A stretch of DNA of 46,689 nt, taken from NCBI GenBank assembly GCA_021825295.1, contig JAKAHV010000023.1, positions 1 to 46,689 of the forward strand. Reading direction: 5' to 3'. Below, piece by piece: positions 17,493-26,715 of this stretch (position 1 is the first letter of the stretch; each line of letters begins with the position of its first letter). Both the position numbers and the translations under genes were made by a program. The stretch comes from Nitrospirota bacterium. Its GTDB lineage: Bacteria > Nitrospirota > Thermodesulfovibrionia > Thermodesulfovibrionales > JdFR-88. Under the pieces are notes generated by a model that did not search any database, was not told the origin of the DNA, and was given only the letters and a program-made list of their open reading frames with translations.

Positions 17493-18608
17493 ATGAAAGA
17501 GATAGCGTTTCTCATTGACCAGATTTGCCGTGAAAAAGGCATCTCTAAGGACGTGCTTGTGGGAGCGCTCGAGTCCGCCCTGCTGTCGGCGGCGCGGAAA
17601 CGTTATGGCGGCAAGCCTAACATAAACCTGCGGATCAATCCCGAGACGCTCAAGATCAGCGTCTTCGAGGAAAGACGCGTTGTGCAGGCCGTGACCAACC
17701 CCGAGGAGGAGATATCCGTAGAGGAGGCCGCAAAGGAGTTCCCGGGCAAGGGCGAGGGTGATACGGTCGAGATGCCCCTTGCCCCGATTGATTTCGGGCG
17801 CATAGCGGCCCAGACCGCCAAACAGGTGATCCTGCAGAGGATGCGCGAGGCGGAGCGCGATGCCCTTTTCAACGAGTTCAAGGGTAAGGTGGGCCAGGTC
17901 GTAAGCGGCAGTGTCCTCAGGAAAGAGAAGGGTTTCTACTACGTGAACATCGGCAAGACCGAAGCGGTGCTGCCGATGAAGGAGACCCTCGCCAGCGAGA
18001 CCCTCCGGCGCGGGGATTTCATCAAGGCCTATATCGAGGACATAAGGCTTACGCCCAAGGGGCCCGTGATAATCATATCCAGGGCGACCCCGAAGTTCGT
18101 CGCGGAGCTCTTCAGGATGGAGGTGCCCGAGATCTCCGAGGGGCTTGTCAGGATAAAAGACATAGTCCGGGAGCCGGGTGAGAGGACGAAGATTGCCGTC
18201 TATTCCACGGACTCCAGCATCGACCCTGTCGGCGCATGCGTGGGGATGAAAGGCACGAGGGTCCAGTCAATAGTGAGGGAGCTGAAGGGGGAGAGGATAG
18301 ATATAATACCCTGGAACGATGACCCGCGCGTCCTGATAGCCCGCGCCTTAAGCCCGGCAACCATAGACCGGGTGGGGATAAACGAGGAGGAGAAGACCGC
18401 AATGGTCGTCGTCTCGGACCAGCAGCTTTCAATCGCCATCGGCAAGAAGGGGCAGAACGTCAGGCTCGCAATGAAGCTCACGGGCTGGGACATAGACATA
18501 ATAAGCGACACCGAATACTCCAAGATAAAGATGGAGGAGGCCGAGGCCGCATTCGACGAGGCCCTCAGGGACACCAAAAGAGAGAGGGAAAAACAGGAGC
18601 AGGAATAA
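17493..18608 (+). CDS. nusA: Transcription termination/antitermination factor NusA
   Basis: The ATG at 17493, behind GGGGGAG, gives 371 residues. The order is an N-terminal RNA-polymerase-binding domain (1-125), S1 domain (about 130-200; GQVVSGSVLRKEKGFYYVNI), KH1 (ACVGMKGTRVQSIVREL) and KH2 (LSIAIGKKGQNVRLAMKL). The acidic C-terminal repeats of E. coli NusA are absent, as in many bacteria, and the protein ends in a charged KREREKQEQE tail. NusA controls pausing, termination and antitermination. Usually a YlxR-type gene and infB come next; here they are replaced by a small coiled-coil gene and a prepilin peptidase. Confidence 0.96.
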   Translation: MKEIAFLIDQICREKGISKDVLVGALESALLSAARKRYGGKPNINLRINPETLKISVFEERRVVQAVTNPEEEISVEEAAKEFPGKGEGDTVEMPLAPIDFGRIAAQTAKQVILQRMREAERDALFNEFKGKVGQVVSGSVLRKEKGFYYVNIGKTEAVLPMKETLASETLRRGDFIKAYIEDIRLTPKGPVIIISRATPKFVAELFRMEVPEISEGLVRIKDIVREPGERTKIAVYSTDSSIDPVGACVGMKGTRVQSIVRELKGERIDIIPWNDDPRVLIARALSPATIDRVGINEEEKTAMVVVSDQQLSIAIGKKGQNVRLAMKLTGWDIDIISDTEYSKIKMEEAEAAFDEALRDTKREREKQEQE

Positions 18609-18710
18609 GGGCTTGGGGCATGCCTGTTTGCATCGGCTCTGCGCGGCTCATCCGCGCGGTCTTGAAAAAAGCCGGAACCGGGACCCTCGTTTGGGTGAGG
18701 GGCGGGTAAA

Positions 18711-19019
18711 ATGATCGAGAAGCTCAGGCGCAACTTCGAAAGCGGAATTGCAAAGCTCAAGTGGTTCTCCGGGCTGTTGAACGAGCGCCTGAAGGTCGAG
18801 ATCGCCTTTTTCAAATATGCGAGCAGGGCCGAAAAACTCAGGCGTGAAAGAGACGAATTCGCCAGGGCCATTGGCGAGAGGGTCTATGAGGAGAGGCAGC
18901 AGCTCTCCCTCCTAGCCAGGGATGAAAACCTGAAGGGGCTCTTGAAAGAGATGGAGCTCGTAAGCGAGGAATTAGACAGCATGGCCGAGCAGGCCTCCAG
19001 GATGGGAAGGGAAAAATGA
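18711..19019 (+). CDS. Small coiled-coil protein of unknown function
   Basis: The 102-residue protein is almost entirely predicted helix, strongly charged (about 40 percent K, R, E and D) and without cysteine, so a coiled coil is likely throughout. There is no signal peptide or membrane segment. GAGGGG(C) precedes the ATG. It sits 102 bp after nusA and 13 bp before the prepilin peptidase gene on the same strand, so it is probably translated from the same message as the latter. I recognise no family. Possible roles are an assembly or scaffold factor for the pilus or an RNA polymerase partner; both are guesses. Confidence 0.7.
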   Translation: MIEKLRRNFESGIAKLKWFSGLLNERLKVEIAFFKYASRAEKLRRERDEFARAIGERVYEERQQLSLLARDENLKGLLKEMELVSEELDSMAEQASRMGREK

Positions 19020-19032
19020 GCGGCAGGGGAAA

Positions 19033-19827
19033 ATGATCCCAGGGGGCGTGTGGCTTTATATCTTTTCGGCCCTGCTTGGCCTCATAACCGGTTCTTTCGC
19101 AAACGTCTGCATTTACCGGCTGCCAAGGGGCAAATCCGTCGTACGTCCGGCCTCCCGCTGCCCTTCATGCCAGACCCCGATCAAGCCCTGGGACAATATT
19201 CCCGTGTTCAGCTACCTCGTGCTGAGGGGCAGGTGCAGGGCCTGCGGCGAGCCTATTGCCGCAAGATATCCCGGGGTGGAGGCGCTGAACGGAGCCTTGT
19301 ATCCCCTGGCCCTCTACAAGTTCGGGGCGACTGCCGCCACCCTTTTCTATTTCGTCTTCATAACCGCCCTGATCGTCATCACCTTCATAGATTATGACTT
19401 CCAGATTATCCCCGACGAAATTACCCTGCCCGGTATACCGGTTGGCATTCTGGCCGGATGGCTCATCCTGCCGGACCCTTTCTACAGGGTTCTGGATATG
19501 GGGGTAGCCGTGTCCCTCATCGGGGCGGCGACCGGGTTCGCCCTTTACTATGCAATAGCCTTCGTTTCCCGCGGGGGCATGGGGGGCGGGGACATAAAGA
19601 TGATGGCGATGGCGGGGGCGGTGCTCGGATGGAAAGGGGTCCTGCTTACCACCTTCATCGCGAGCCTCATGGGCTCGGCCGTGGGGATTTATCTCGTGAT
19701 CTTCAAGGGAAAGGGCAGGAAATCGAAGATACCCTTCGGCCCGTTCCTGGCCGCGGGTGCCCTTCTCAGTCTTTTTTACGGCCAGGAGTTCGTCTTCTGG
19801 TATCTGAGGTATGGGCAGCACTGGTAA
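19033..19827 (+). CDS. pilD: Type IV prepilin peptidase / N-methyltransferase (A24 family)
   Basis: The 264-residue polytopic inner-membrane protease cleaves and N-methylates type IV pilins and pseudopilins. The N-terminal methyltransferase part holds the zinc-site cysteines Cys43/Cys46 (RCPSCQ) and Cys68/Cys71 (RCRACGE), with PWDNIPVFSYL between them. The catalytic aspartates lie in FIDYDFQIIPD (about 118-128) and GMGGGDIK. About seven hydrophobic helices follow. Its stop overlaps the start of the histidine kinase gene by 17 bases, implying translational coupling. No pilin genes are in the window. Confidence 0.93.
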   Translation: MIPGGVWLYIFSALLGLITGSFANVCIYRLPRGKSVVRPASRCPSCQTPIKPWDNIPVFSYLVLRGRCRACGEPIAARYPGVEALNGALYPLALYKFGATAATLFYFVFITALIVITFIDYDFQIIPDEITLPGIPVGILAGWLILPDPFYRVLDMGVAVSLIGAATGFALYYAIAFVSRGGMGGGDIKMMAMAGAVLGWKGVLLTTFIASLMGSAVGIYLVIFKGKGRKSKIPFGPFLAAGALLSLFYGQEFVFWYLRYGQHW

Positions 19828-21106
19828 TCCCCTGTTATACCTGATCACCCCGCTTTCTTTTCTGATAGGATGCAGCCTGCTTTTTTTTGCCGTCCTGCTC
19901 ATGCTGTTTGCGAAATTCTACCGCGGCAAGGGCCGGGCGGCTGATAAGAGGACTTCGGAAGTGGGTTTTGTGATGGACACCTTCCAGGACCTTGTGGCAA
20001 GGCTCAAGAGCAATGAAAGGGAGCTTATGGCGCTTCGAGCCAGGGCCGAGGACAGGGCCAGCCTTATCGAAAGCCTGAGCGAAAACATCCTTGAGAGCGT
20101 CCCAAGCGGCGTCATCAGTTTTAATGAAGACCTGGAGATCACCATGGTCAATTCCTCGGCTGAAAGGATACTGGGGTTTAACAGGCTGCAGGCAGTCGGT
20201 AAAAGGCATGCCGATGTCCTGAAAGGACAGATAGCCCGCTACATCGAACAAAAAAAGACGGTTGAAAGACGGGAACTCTCGTATCCCGCCACGCCCGGCC
20301 GGCAGCTCTGGCTTGGGTTTTCCATAACTCCCCTGCTGGAGGCCAGGGGGGAAAGACTGGGGCTGATCCTCGTCTTTACGGACCTGACGGAGCTGAAAGT
20401 GCTCGAGCGCCAGGCGGAGCTCAGGCGGCGGCTTTCAAGCCTCGGGGAGATGGCCGCGGGGCTTGCCCATGAGCTCAGGAACTCCATGGCCGTGATAGCC
20501 GGTTACGCGAAGATGCTCTCGAAGGGGGACCAGTCCCCGGACCATTCCCGCGGGGACCAGTCCCGTGAAGCCGGGGCTGCCAGGGCCATCGGCAAGGAGG
20601 TGGCTGCGATGAACTCCATAATTGACGGATTTCTTTCGTTCGCGAACCCGGCAAAACCCGCCCTCGATGCCGTCCCCAGGGAGGGCCTCCTCGGGCTTTT
20701 GAAGACCTGCATGAGCGCGGCGCTTGCCGGCGATACCCGGGTTACGGCTTCGCTTTCCTCGGGCGAAGGGCAGTTCACCATAAAGGCGGACGAGATACTG
20801 CTTAAGCAGGCATTCATGAACCTCATACAAAACGCGGTCCAGGCGATGCCGGAGGGGGGCGAACTCGCCGTCCACATAGAGAAAAAGGGCGCCGAATGCC
20901 TCATATCCATATCGGATACCGGCCATGGCATACCCGAGGAGATGAGACAGAAGATATTCCTGCCCTTCTATACCACAAAGCAGAAAGGGACCGGACTCGG
21001 CCTGGCCGTTGTGCACAGCATAGTCCAGAGCCATTTGGGGAGCATCGAACTTGAAAGCTCGACCCGGGGCAGCCGGTTTCTTGTCAGGCTGCCCCTGAGC
21101 GAATAA
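19811..21106 (+). CDS. Membrane-anchored PAS sensor histidine kinase (NtrB-like)
   Basis: The 431-residue kinase has one N-terminal transmembrane helix (about 8-37, very hydrophobic), a coiled linker, a PAS domain (about 95-200, ESVPSGVISFNEDLEITMVN), a HisKA domain with phosphoacceptor His220 in LAHELRNSM, and an HATPase_c domain (N-box MNLIQNAVQAM, G1 DTGHGIP, G2 GTGLGLAVV). The HisKA helix pair holds an odd insert in which GDQS occurs twice, encoded by the repeated GGGGACCAGTCCC (20524-20536 and 20552-20564). It overlaps pilD, so it may control pilus or surface functions. No response regulator gene follows. Its last 12 codons and stop are duplicated just downstream. Confidence 0.9.
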   Translation: MGSTGNPLLYLITPLSFLIGCSLLFFAVLLMLFAKFYRGKGRAADKRTSEVGFVMDTFQDLVARLKSNERELMALRARAEDRASLIESLSENILESVPSGVISFNEDLEITMVNSSAERILGFNRLQAVGKRHADVLKGQIARYIEQKKTVERRELSYPATPGRQLWLGFSITPLLEARGERLGLILVFTDLTELKVLERQAELRRRLSSLGEMAAGLAHELRNSMAVIAGYAKMLSKGDQSPDHSRGDQSREAGAARAIGKEVAAMNSIIDGFLSFANPAKPALDAVPREGLLGLLKTCMSAALAGDTRVTASLSSGEGQFTIKADEILLKQAFMNLIQNAVQAMPEGGELAVHIEKKGAECLISISDTGHGIPEEMRQKIFLPFYTTKQKGTGLGLAVVHSIVQSHLGSIELESSTRGSRFLVRLPLSE

Positions 21107-21145
21107 CGCAGCCGGTTTCTTGTCAGGCTGCCCCTGAGCGAATAA
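21069..21145 (+). repeat. Tandem duplication (period 39) of the end of the kinase gene
   Basis: The 38-bp segment 21069-21106, covering the last 12 codons and stop of the kinase gene, is repeated exactly at 21108-21145 after one extra base. Each copy contains the inverted repeat GGCAGCC / GGCTGCC and can form a hairpin. The second copy lies after the stop, so the protein is unaffected. Confidence 0.9.
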
Positions 21146-21162
21146 GCTAAAAACGCCGCTCT

Positions 21163-21798
21163 CTACGCAAGCAGCAGCGAGGCGGCCCAGACCGCGGCGA
21201 ATACCAGGAAACTGATCGCCCCGTAAAGGGCGGGCCTGCCCTTAGGCCTTCCTGTCTTCCCGAACCCGAAAATCGCGGTGGCAATGGCGGATGCCACCCA
21301 GCCCCAAAAACCTGCCTCGGCCGCAATGGACCAGAAAACCGAGGGCGCCCTGTCGTCCCTGAAAACGTCCATGTATTTTTGTCGCCAGGCCGCGGCGTCC
21401 TCAGGCTTTATCGCGCCTTCCCTGACGAGCATCCGGGTATCAAGCGAGGCTATTTTATTGTCGCATCGCTCTATCCAGCGCCTCTCCGGCGTGTAGAGGC
21501 CCCTCGTGCCGTATAGGGAGCTCCTTATGGAAGAGTAGGCAATAAGCGCCCAGTCCGGCTTGCCCTCCGCCTCGAACATCCGGCCTATCTGCCACAGCCT
21601 TCCGGCCGACTCCTCCGTTAGGGGCGAGAAGGGCACATAAAAATGCATCGCAGTGTCGTATTGCCTGATCGCAAGCTTCCAGTTGTGAGCGGCGAAATAT
21701 CCTTCCGCCTGGCGGAAGCTCGATGCCTGTCGCAGCACCATCCTGCCGGCCAGAAGCGCAAAGGCCGCCAGGACCGCCAGAAGAATCCTTCTGTACAT
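21163..21798 (-). CDS. Membrane protein of unknown function with a TPR-like soluble middle
   Basis: I take the internal ATG at 21798 (MYRRILLAVLAAF) as the start, since the 12 preceding codons look like untranslated sequence; the protein is then 211 residues. It has one N-terminal transmembrane helix, a soluble, helical middle with TPR-like spacing (AEGYFAAHNWKLAIRQYD, then FEAEGKPDWALIAYSSI), and two C-terminal transmembrane helices separated by a basic loop. No catalytic motif is seen. It is tail-to-tail with the histidine kinase gene and divergent from tig. I do not recognise a named family. Confidence 0.7.
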   Translation of the reverse strand: MYRRILLAVLAAFALLAGRMVLRQASSFRQAEGYFAAHNWKLAIRQYDTAMHFYVPFSPLTEESAGRLWQIGRMFEAEGKPDWALIAYSSIRSSLYGTRGLYTPERRWIERCDNKIASLDTRMLVREGAIKPEDAAAWRQKYMDVFRDDRAPSVFWSIAAEAGFWGWVASAIATAIFGFGKTGRPKGRPALYGAISFLVFAAVWAASLLLA

Positions 21799-21937
21799 CG
21801 TGTAAAAATAGCACAGACGGACAGGATTAAACAAATTCCATGAGGCAAGGTTGTGTATAATAAATAAAGTAGCGCCAGGGGGCAGGTTTTCCGCCTGAAA
21901 TGGATGGCGAGCATATTCCCCCTGCTTGCCACGGGGT

Positions 21938-22002
21938 CAAGCGAGCGAACAAGATGAAAAAAAGTTCCTTGCATTGGATTCCATGCGGCTTGCCGCAGGA
22001 AT
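21938..22002 (+). repeat. Intergenic repeat, copy 2 (also upstream of dnaE)
   Basis: CAAGCGAGCGAA (21938-21949), an A-rich spacer, TTCCTTGCATT (21965-21975) and the small hairpin TGCGGCTTGCCGCA ending GGAAT match 5411-5479 with identical internal spacing. The hairpin arms differ between the copies while both can still pair. Confidence 0.6.
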
Positions 22003-22036
22003 ATCAAATGCAACTGCCTGTTTTTTTTATATAAAT

Positions 22037-22066
22037 TTGACAAACGGGTTTTTTCTGTTTTAATCT
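22037..22066 (+). promoter_or_regulatory. Promoter of tig-clpP-clpX
   Basis: Consensus TTGACA (22037-22042), an 18-bp spacer and TAATCT (22061-22066) give a transcription start near 22073, with AAGGAGG just before the tig ATG at 22085. Confidence 0.6.
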
Positions 22067-22084
22067 ACATAATAAGGAGGAGTA

Positions 22085-23338
22085 ATGCTTAAGGCGATAG
22101 AGGAAGTAAGCCCGACAAAAAAGCGGCTGCGCATAGAGATATCTTCCCAGACTATTGAGAAAGAGATAAGCGAGTCCCTCGAGAAGCTGAGACAGAGGGC
22201 GAAGATAGCCGGTTTCAGGGCGGGCAAGGCCCCGATGGGGCTGATTGAGAAGAAATTCGGCAAGGACGTCGAGGGAGAGGTGCTCCAGAAATTGATCCCC
22301 AAGGCCTATTCCGAGACGATAAGGGAGGCCAGGCTGAAACCCGTGGACGAGCCGGTCTTCGAGGAGATGGGAGATTTCAAACGGCAGGAGCCTTTCAACA
22401 TGACGCTTCTTGTCGAGGTGATGCCCAGCCTGGGCGAACTGAACTACGCCGGGTTGAAGGTCCGCGAGGTTGAAACGGACGTCCAGGACAAGGACGTTGA
22501 GGACGTCCTTGAGCGGCTTCGCGAGGAGAAGGCGGTTTATGAGCCCTCCGAAGAGCCCCTTGCGGAAGGCGACATGGCAATAATGGATTACAGGTTTTCG
22601 CTGGAGGACGGCGAAAAATCCTTCGAGTCCCAGGTCTTCAAGGTGGGCTCCGCGAACATGCCGGCTGATTTCTCCCGGGGGCTTGCCGGCAGGAAAAAAG
22701 GCGAGAGCTTCGATGTCACCGCGGGATTCCCCGAAGACTATCCCGTGAAGGAGATGGCGGGCAAGCAGGTCCTCTTTCATATAACCCTCAAGGACTCGAA
22801 AAAAGTGAAATTGCCTGCGCTCGATGACGAGCTTGCGAAAGACCTCGGACGCGAAAACCTGGAGGATTTGAAGGCGCATATTAGGGAGCAGGTCCAGAAA
22901 TCGAAGAAACAGGCGGCCGTCAGGATGCAGAAGGCCGAGTTGATGAAGAAGCTCGTGGAATCCCATGAGTTCGACGCGCCGGAAACCCTTGTGGAGAAGG
23001 AACTTGCGGGGATGGTCGAGGAGGCCGTGGCCCGCGGGGGCAAGGATGCGGACGTGCAGGCGCTGAGGGAAGGCATGCGGGAGACCGCAAGGAGGAGCGT
23101 GAAGGCGAGCCTTCTGCTTGAGATAATCGGGGAGCGCGAGAAGGTGGAGGTCTCGGAGGAGGAAATAAAGAAAAAGATAGCGGAACTGGCACAGAGGCTT
23201 TCAATCACGCCGGAAAACGTTATCAAGTACTACATCTCCCGGGACGGCTCCCTCGATGGCCTGAAGCATGCCGTTTTTGAGGAAAAGGTCATGGACCTGG
23301 TACTGGAAAAGGCGCAACTTGAGAAGGTGGACAAATGA
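22085..23338 (+). CDS. tig: Trigger factor, ribosome-bound chaperone and prolyl isomerase
   Basis: The 417-residue protein has the N-terminal ribosome-binding domain with signature GFRAGKAP (43-50), a central FKBP-type PPIase domain (about 155-240; [11 protein letters not shown]) and a long helical C-terminal chaperone domain. Trigger factor binds nascent chains at the ribosome exit tunnel. Length and order are typical. AAGGAGG precedes the ATG. Its stop overlaps the clpP start (ATGA), and clpX follows, the common tig-clpP-clpX operon that couples folding and degradation. Confidence 0.95.
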   Translation: MLKAIEEVSPTKKRLRIEISSQTIEKEISESLEKLRQRAKIAGFRAGKAPMGLIEKKFGKDVEGEVLQKLIPKAYSETIREARLKPVDEPVFEEMGDFKRQEPFNMTLLVEVMPSLGELNYAGLKVREVETDVQDKDVEDVLERLREEKAVYEPSEEPLAEGDMAIMDYRFSLEDGEKSFESQVFKVGSANMPADFSRGLAGRKKGESFDVTAGFPEDYPVKEMAGKQVLFHITLKDSKKVKLPALDDELAKDLGRENLEDLKAHIREQVQKSKKQAAVRMQKAELMKKLVESHEFDAPETLVEKELAGMVEEAVARGGKDADVQALREGMRETARRSVKASLLLEIIGEREKVEVSEEEIKKKIAELAQRLSITPENVIKYYISRDGSLDGLKHAVFEEKVMDLVLEKAQLEKVDK

Positions 23339-23937
23339 GCAGTGTAATACCGATAGTCATAGAACAGACGGGCAGGACGGAGAGGGCGTATGACATCTAC
23401 TCCCGGCTCCTCAAGGACAGGATCATATTCCTCGGCACTCCGGTGGACGATTACGTGGCCAACACCATAATCGCGGAGCTGCTTTTTTTGCAGAGCGAGG
23501 ACCCTGAAAAGGATATCCACCTCTACGTGAATTCGCCCGGCGGGGTCGTGAGCGCCGGCCTTGCCATTTACGACACCATGCAGTATGTGAAGCCGGACAT
23601 CGCCACGTACTGCATAGGACAGGCGGCCAGCATGGGCGCGCTTTTGCTGTGCGCGGGGGCCAAGGGGAAGAGGTTCGCCCTCCCCAATTCAAGGATAATG
23701 ATACACCAGCCAACCGCGGGGTTCACCGGACAGGCCTCCGACGTGGAGATCCACGCCAGGGAGGTCCTCAGGATGAAAGAGCAGCTAAACAGGATCATGT
23801 CTTATCATACGGGGCAGCCCTTAGAGAAGATACACGCCGATACTGACAGGGATTTCTTCATGTCGGGCGAAGAGGCAAAGACCTACGGGCTCATTGACGA
23901 GGTCCTTAAGACCGCGAAGATCAAGGCGGCGGAATAA
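23335..23937 (+). CDS. clpP: ATP-dependent Clp protease proteolytic subunit
   Basis: The 200-residue serine protease carries the triad Ser99 (GQAASMGA), His124 (IMIHQP) and Asp173 (TDRDFF). It forms the tetradecameric barrel fed by ClpX. The N-terminus has a short loop ([17 protein letters not shown]) that is normally processed or docks with ClpX. It overlaps tig by four bases and ends 15 bases before clpX. Confidence 0.97.
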   Translation: MSSVIPIVIEQTGRTERAYDIYSRLLKDRIIFLGTPVDDYVANTIIAELLFLQSEDPEKDIHLYVNSPGGVVSAGLAIYDTMQYVKPDIATYCIGQAASMGALLLCAGAKGKRFALPNSRIMIHQPTAGFTGQASDVEIHAREVLRMKEQLNRIMSYHTGQPLEKIHADTDRDFFMSGEEAKTYGLIDEVLKTAKIKAAE

Positions 23938-23952
23938 AACGGAGGTTCCCAG

Positions 23953-25197
23953 ATGGCAAAGAAGGAAAACCCGGAGTATAAATGCTCTTTTTGCGGCAGG
24001 GGACAGGATGAGGTCAGAAAACTCATAGCCGGGCCGACCGTATTCATCTGCGATGAGTGCGTCGGACTCTGCAACGAGATCATAGCCGATGAGCTTTTCA
24101 TCGAGGAGAAAGGGCAGGGAGGCCTGCCAAAACTCCCGACGCCCCGCGAGATAAGCCGCTTCCTTGACGATTACGTCATAGGGCAGGAGAGGGCCAAGAA
24201 AACCCTCGCCGTCGCGGTCTATAACCATTACAAGAGGATATACGCCCCCGCGGAAACGGACGTGGAACTCCAGAAGAGCAATATCCTCATCATAGGGCCG
24301 ACCGGCACGGGCAAGACCCTTCTGGCACAGACGCTGGCCAGGCTCCTTGACGTGCCTTTCACCATAACGGACGCCACCACCCTCACGGAGGCGGGCTACG
24401 TCGGCGAGGACGTCGAAAACGTGATACTGAAACTCCTCCAGGCCGCCGATTACGACGTGGAGAAGGCCCAGAGGGGAATTGTGTATATCGACGAGATAGA
24501 CAAGATAGGCCGCAAGTCGGACAGCCCCTCCATCACCAGGGACGTCTCGGGCGAAGGCGTCCAGCAGGCCCTCCTGAAGATAATCGAGGGCACGACGGCA
24601 AATATCCCGCCGCACGGCGGCAGGAAGCATCCGCAGCAGGAATACATACAAGTGGACACGACGAACATCCTCTTCATCTGCGGCGGGGCGTTCGTGGGCC
24701 TGGACAGCATCATAAAGCAAAGGACCGGCAAGCAGACGGTGGGTTTCGACTTCAAGGCCGCCGCCTCCAGGGCCGGCGAGCAGAGGCTTGGCGACATACT
24801 CTCGCTTGCGGAGCCGGAGGACCTGATAAAATACGGCATGATCCCCGAGTTCGTGGGCAGGGTGCCCGTTGTGGCCACCCTGGACGAGCTTGACGAGAAC
24901 GCGCTTGTGCGGATACTTACCGAGCCGAAAAACTCCCTCATAAAGCAGTACCAGAGGCTGCTGTCAATGGACAACGTGCGGCTCCGGTTCACGGAGACCG
25001 CGCTCAGGCAGATCGCGAAGAGGGCGATAAAGAAGAAGACGGGCGCCAGGGGGCTGAGGAGCATCCTGGAGGGCATAATGCTGGATGTGATGTTCGAGGT
25101 GCCCTCGGAAAAGACGATAAAGGAGTGCCTCATCAACGAGGACGTCCTGGAGAAGAAGGAAAAGCCCATCCTGATATACGAGAGGCAGTCCGCTTAA
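23953..25197 (+). CDS. clpX: ATP-dependent Clp protease ATP-binding subunit ClpX
   Basis: The 414-residue AAA+ unfoldase begins with a C4 zinc-binding domain (Cys11, Cys14, Cys33, Cys36). The AAA+ core shows Walker A GPTGTGKT, pore loop GYVG, Walker B YIDEIDK, the RKH-type loop region and sensor 2 GARGLRSI. It hands substrates to ClpP. GGAGG precedes the ATG. The gene ends the operon and is followed by a hairpin at 25214-25246. Confidence 0.97.
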   Translation: MAKKENPEYKCSFCGRGQDEVRKLIAGPTVFICDECVGLCNEIIADELFIEEKGQGGLPKLPTPREISRFLDDYVIGQERAKKTLAVAVYNHYKRIYAPAETDVELQKSNILIIGPTGTGKTLLAQTLARLLDVPFTITDATTLTEAGYVGEDVENVILKLLQAADYDVEKAQRGIVYIDEIDKIGRKSDSPSITRDVSGEGVQQALLKIIEGTTANIPPHGGRKHPQQEYIQVDTTNILFICGGAFVGLDSIIKQRTGKQTVGFDFKAAASRAGEQRLGDILSLAEPEDLIKYGMIPEFVGRVPVVATLDELDENALVRILTEPKNSLIKQYQRLLSMDNVRLRFTETALRQIAKRAIKKKTGARGLRSILEGIMLDVMFEVPSEKTIKECLINEDVLEKKEKPILIYERQSA

Positions 25198-25213
25198 GCA
25201 ATCCGGAGTGACG

Positions 25214-25246
25214 CAGGGGACAGTGGACCGCGTCCGCCGTCCCCTG
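25214..25246 (+). terminator. Hairpin after clpX, possible weak terminator
   Basis: CAGGGGAC (25214-25221) pairs with GTCCCCTG (25239-25246), with an inner GGAC/GTCC stem. The T-tract after it is poor (ATGTTT). It may terminate or protect the 3' end of the tig-clpP-clpX message. Confidence 0.4.
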
Positions 25247-25294
25247 ATGTTTGCCTGCTGTTAGCCGCTGGCTTGTGCCTTGTATTGCCGGATT

Positions 25295-25381
25295 GGAGGG
25301 GTGGCCGAGTGGTTGAAGGCGACGGTCTTGAAAATCGTTGTAGGCTCACGCCTACCGAGAGTTCGAATCTCTCCCCCTCCG
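25295..25381 (+). tRNA. tRNA-Ser (anticodon UGA)
   Basis: The 87-base cloverleaf has acceptor GGAGGGG / CCCCTCC, discriminator G at 25381, a long variable arm typical of class II tRNAs, T-arm GAGAG TTCGAAT CTCTC, and anticodon loop CTTGAAA with TGA at 25329-25331. The CCA end is not encoded. It is followed by a short T-run and sits tail-to-tail with the MscS gene. Confidence 0.95.
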
Positions 25382-25384
25382 TTT

Positions 25385-26473
25385 TTATTCCGCCCCTTTT
25401 TTCAGGTAGACGACCTGTGTAGGGTATGAAAACTCTATCCCCCGCCTTTCGAACTCCCCGGCGATGCCCAGGTTTATCTTCTGCTGGATGTCCATGTACA
25501 GTTTGTAGTCGTCGCTGAGGACGTGATAGACCACCTGGAAGGTGAGGCTCGAGGCGTCGAAGGAAAAGAAGTGCGCGCGCTCGAAGGACACATTGCCGGC
25601 GCCTTTTATTATGGATTCGATGATGCCGGGTATCTCCTTCAGGCTCTGCAGGCTAGTCTCGTAGGTGACCCCGATGTTGAACTGGATGCGGCGGTCCCGG
25701 AGCGTCTTGTAGTTTTTGATCCTGGAGGAGGTCAGGTCGCTGTTTGAGAACACGAGCAGCTCTCCGCTTAAACTCCTTAAGCGGGTGGTCCTGATGCCGA
25801 CGTGCTCAATCGTCCCCATCAGATCGCTGCCGCTTATGACGATGAAGTCGTTCATCTCGAAGGGCCTGTCAAACAGGATGATGAAATAGCCGAAAACGTC
25901 CTTCAGGACCGCCTGGGAAGCCAGCGCGATGGCCACGCCGCTTAAGCCGAGGCCAGCCACGAGCGACGATATTTTGAAGCCCAGGTTGTCCAGGAGGAAT
26001 ATGACCCCGATGCTCCAGGCAATCACCTGGATTATCGGGAAGAGTTTGTTGAATATCTGTCTTTTGACCGCGTCTTCATCCCTCCGCCAGTAAAGGTCGG
26101 TGGAATGCTTCAGGGCCGCTATGGAGAACCTGATGGCAAAAAGGGTAAGGAGGGCCGCGCCGGCGATGTCCGTAAACTTTCTGGCCGGCGCGGATATCGC
26201 CAGATACGTTACGGCAAGATAGAAAATCCCAAGGTAGACAATCGGCAGCACGGCCTTTTCGATGCCTGCGACGACTAAATCGTCAATCCGCGTCTCTGTC
26301 TTTTCCGCCCATGCCTTCAGGCGGTAAAGGACTATGCGCTTGAATATCTTTACAAGGAACACCCCGGCCAGTATTATCGCGAGGCTTGTCAGGTAGTCCT
26401 GGATGCGGTTCTGCCAGAAGCGGTACTGGAGAATCCGCTCCGCCTGAGCCTGAAGCGAGACGTTTATTTTCAT
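25385..26473 (-). CDS. MscS-family mechanosensitive ion channel
   Basis: The 362-residue membrane protein has about four N-terminal transmembrane helices. The pore-lining TM3 carries the Gly/Ala pattern GLGLSGVAIALASQAVLKD, followed by the beta domain (FEMNDFIVI) and the alpha/beta vestibule. It would open under membrane tension to relieve osmotic downshock. It is longer than E. coli MscS (286 residues) because of extra N-terminal helices. The stop lies four bases from the tRNA-Ser gene. It is divergent from the rnf operon, with a 242-bp spacer. Confidence 0.9.
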   Translation of the reverse strand: MKINVSLQAQAERILQYRFWQNRIQDYLTSLAIILAGVFLVKIFKRIVLYRLKAWAEKTETRIDDLVVAGIEKAVLPIVYLGIFYLAVTYLAISAPARKFTDIAGAALLTLFAIRFSIAALKHSTDLYWRRDEDAVKRQIFNKLFPIIQVIAWSIGVIFLLDNLGFKISSLVAGLGLSGVAIALASQAVLKDVFGYFIILFDRPFEMNDFIVISGSDLMGTIEHVGIRTTRLRSLSGELLVFSNSDLTSSRIKNYKTLRDRRIQFNIGVTYETSLQSLKEIPGIIESIIKGAGNVSFERAHFFSFDASSLTFQVVYHVLSDDYKLYMDIQQKINLGIAGEFERRGIEFSYPTQVVYLKKGAE

Positions 26474-26636
26474 TGCCGGGGAAACAGCCCTTCCTTGTCC
26501 CTTTCCGGATTTTTTGCTTCTTCAGAATGCTCAAATGATAACCCGTATATGGGAGGATTACAAGCGGCCTGCGGCAGCGCAGGGGCATGAAGAACGGGGG
26601 CTGAAAATGTTAATCTAGAATTCGGGGGCCGTTGCC

Positions 26637-26666
26637 TTGACATATTGGGTTGCGGCATGGTATTAC
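26637..26666 (+). promoter_or_regulatory. Promoter of the rnf operon
   Basis: TTGACA (26637-26642), an 18-bp spacer and TATTAC (26661-26666) precede the TTG start of rnfC by 50 bases. No operator palindrome is obvious. Confidence 0.55.
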
Positions 26667-26715
26667 TTATAGGCTTTTGTCCTTGATTATCAACAGGAAA
26701 ACAGGAGGTAGGGCT

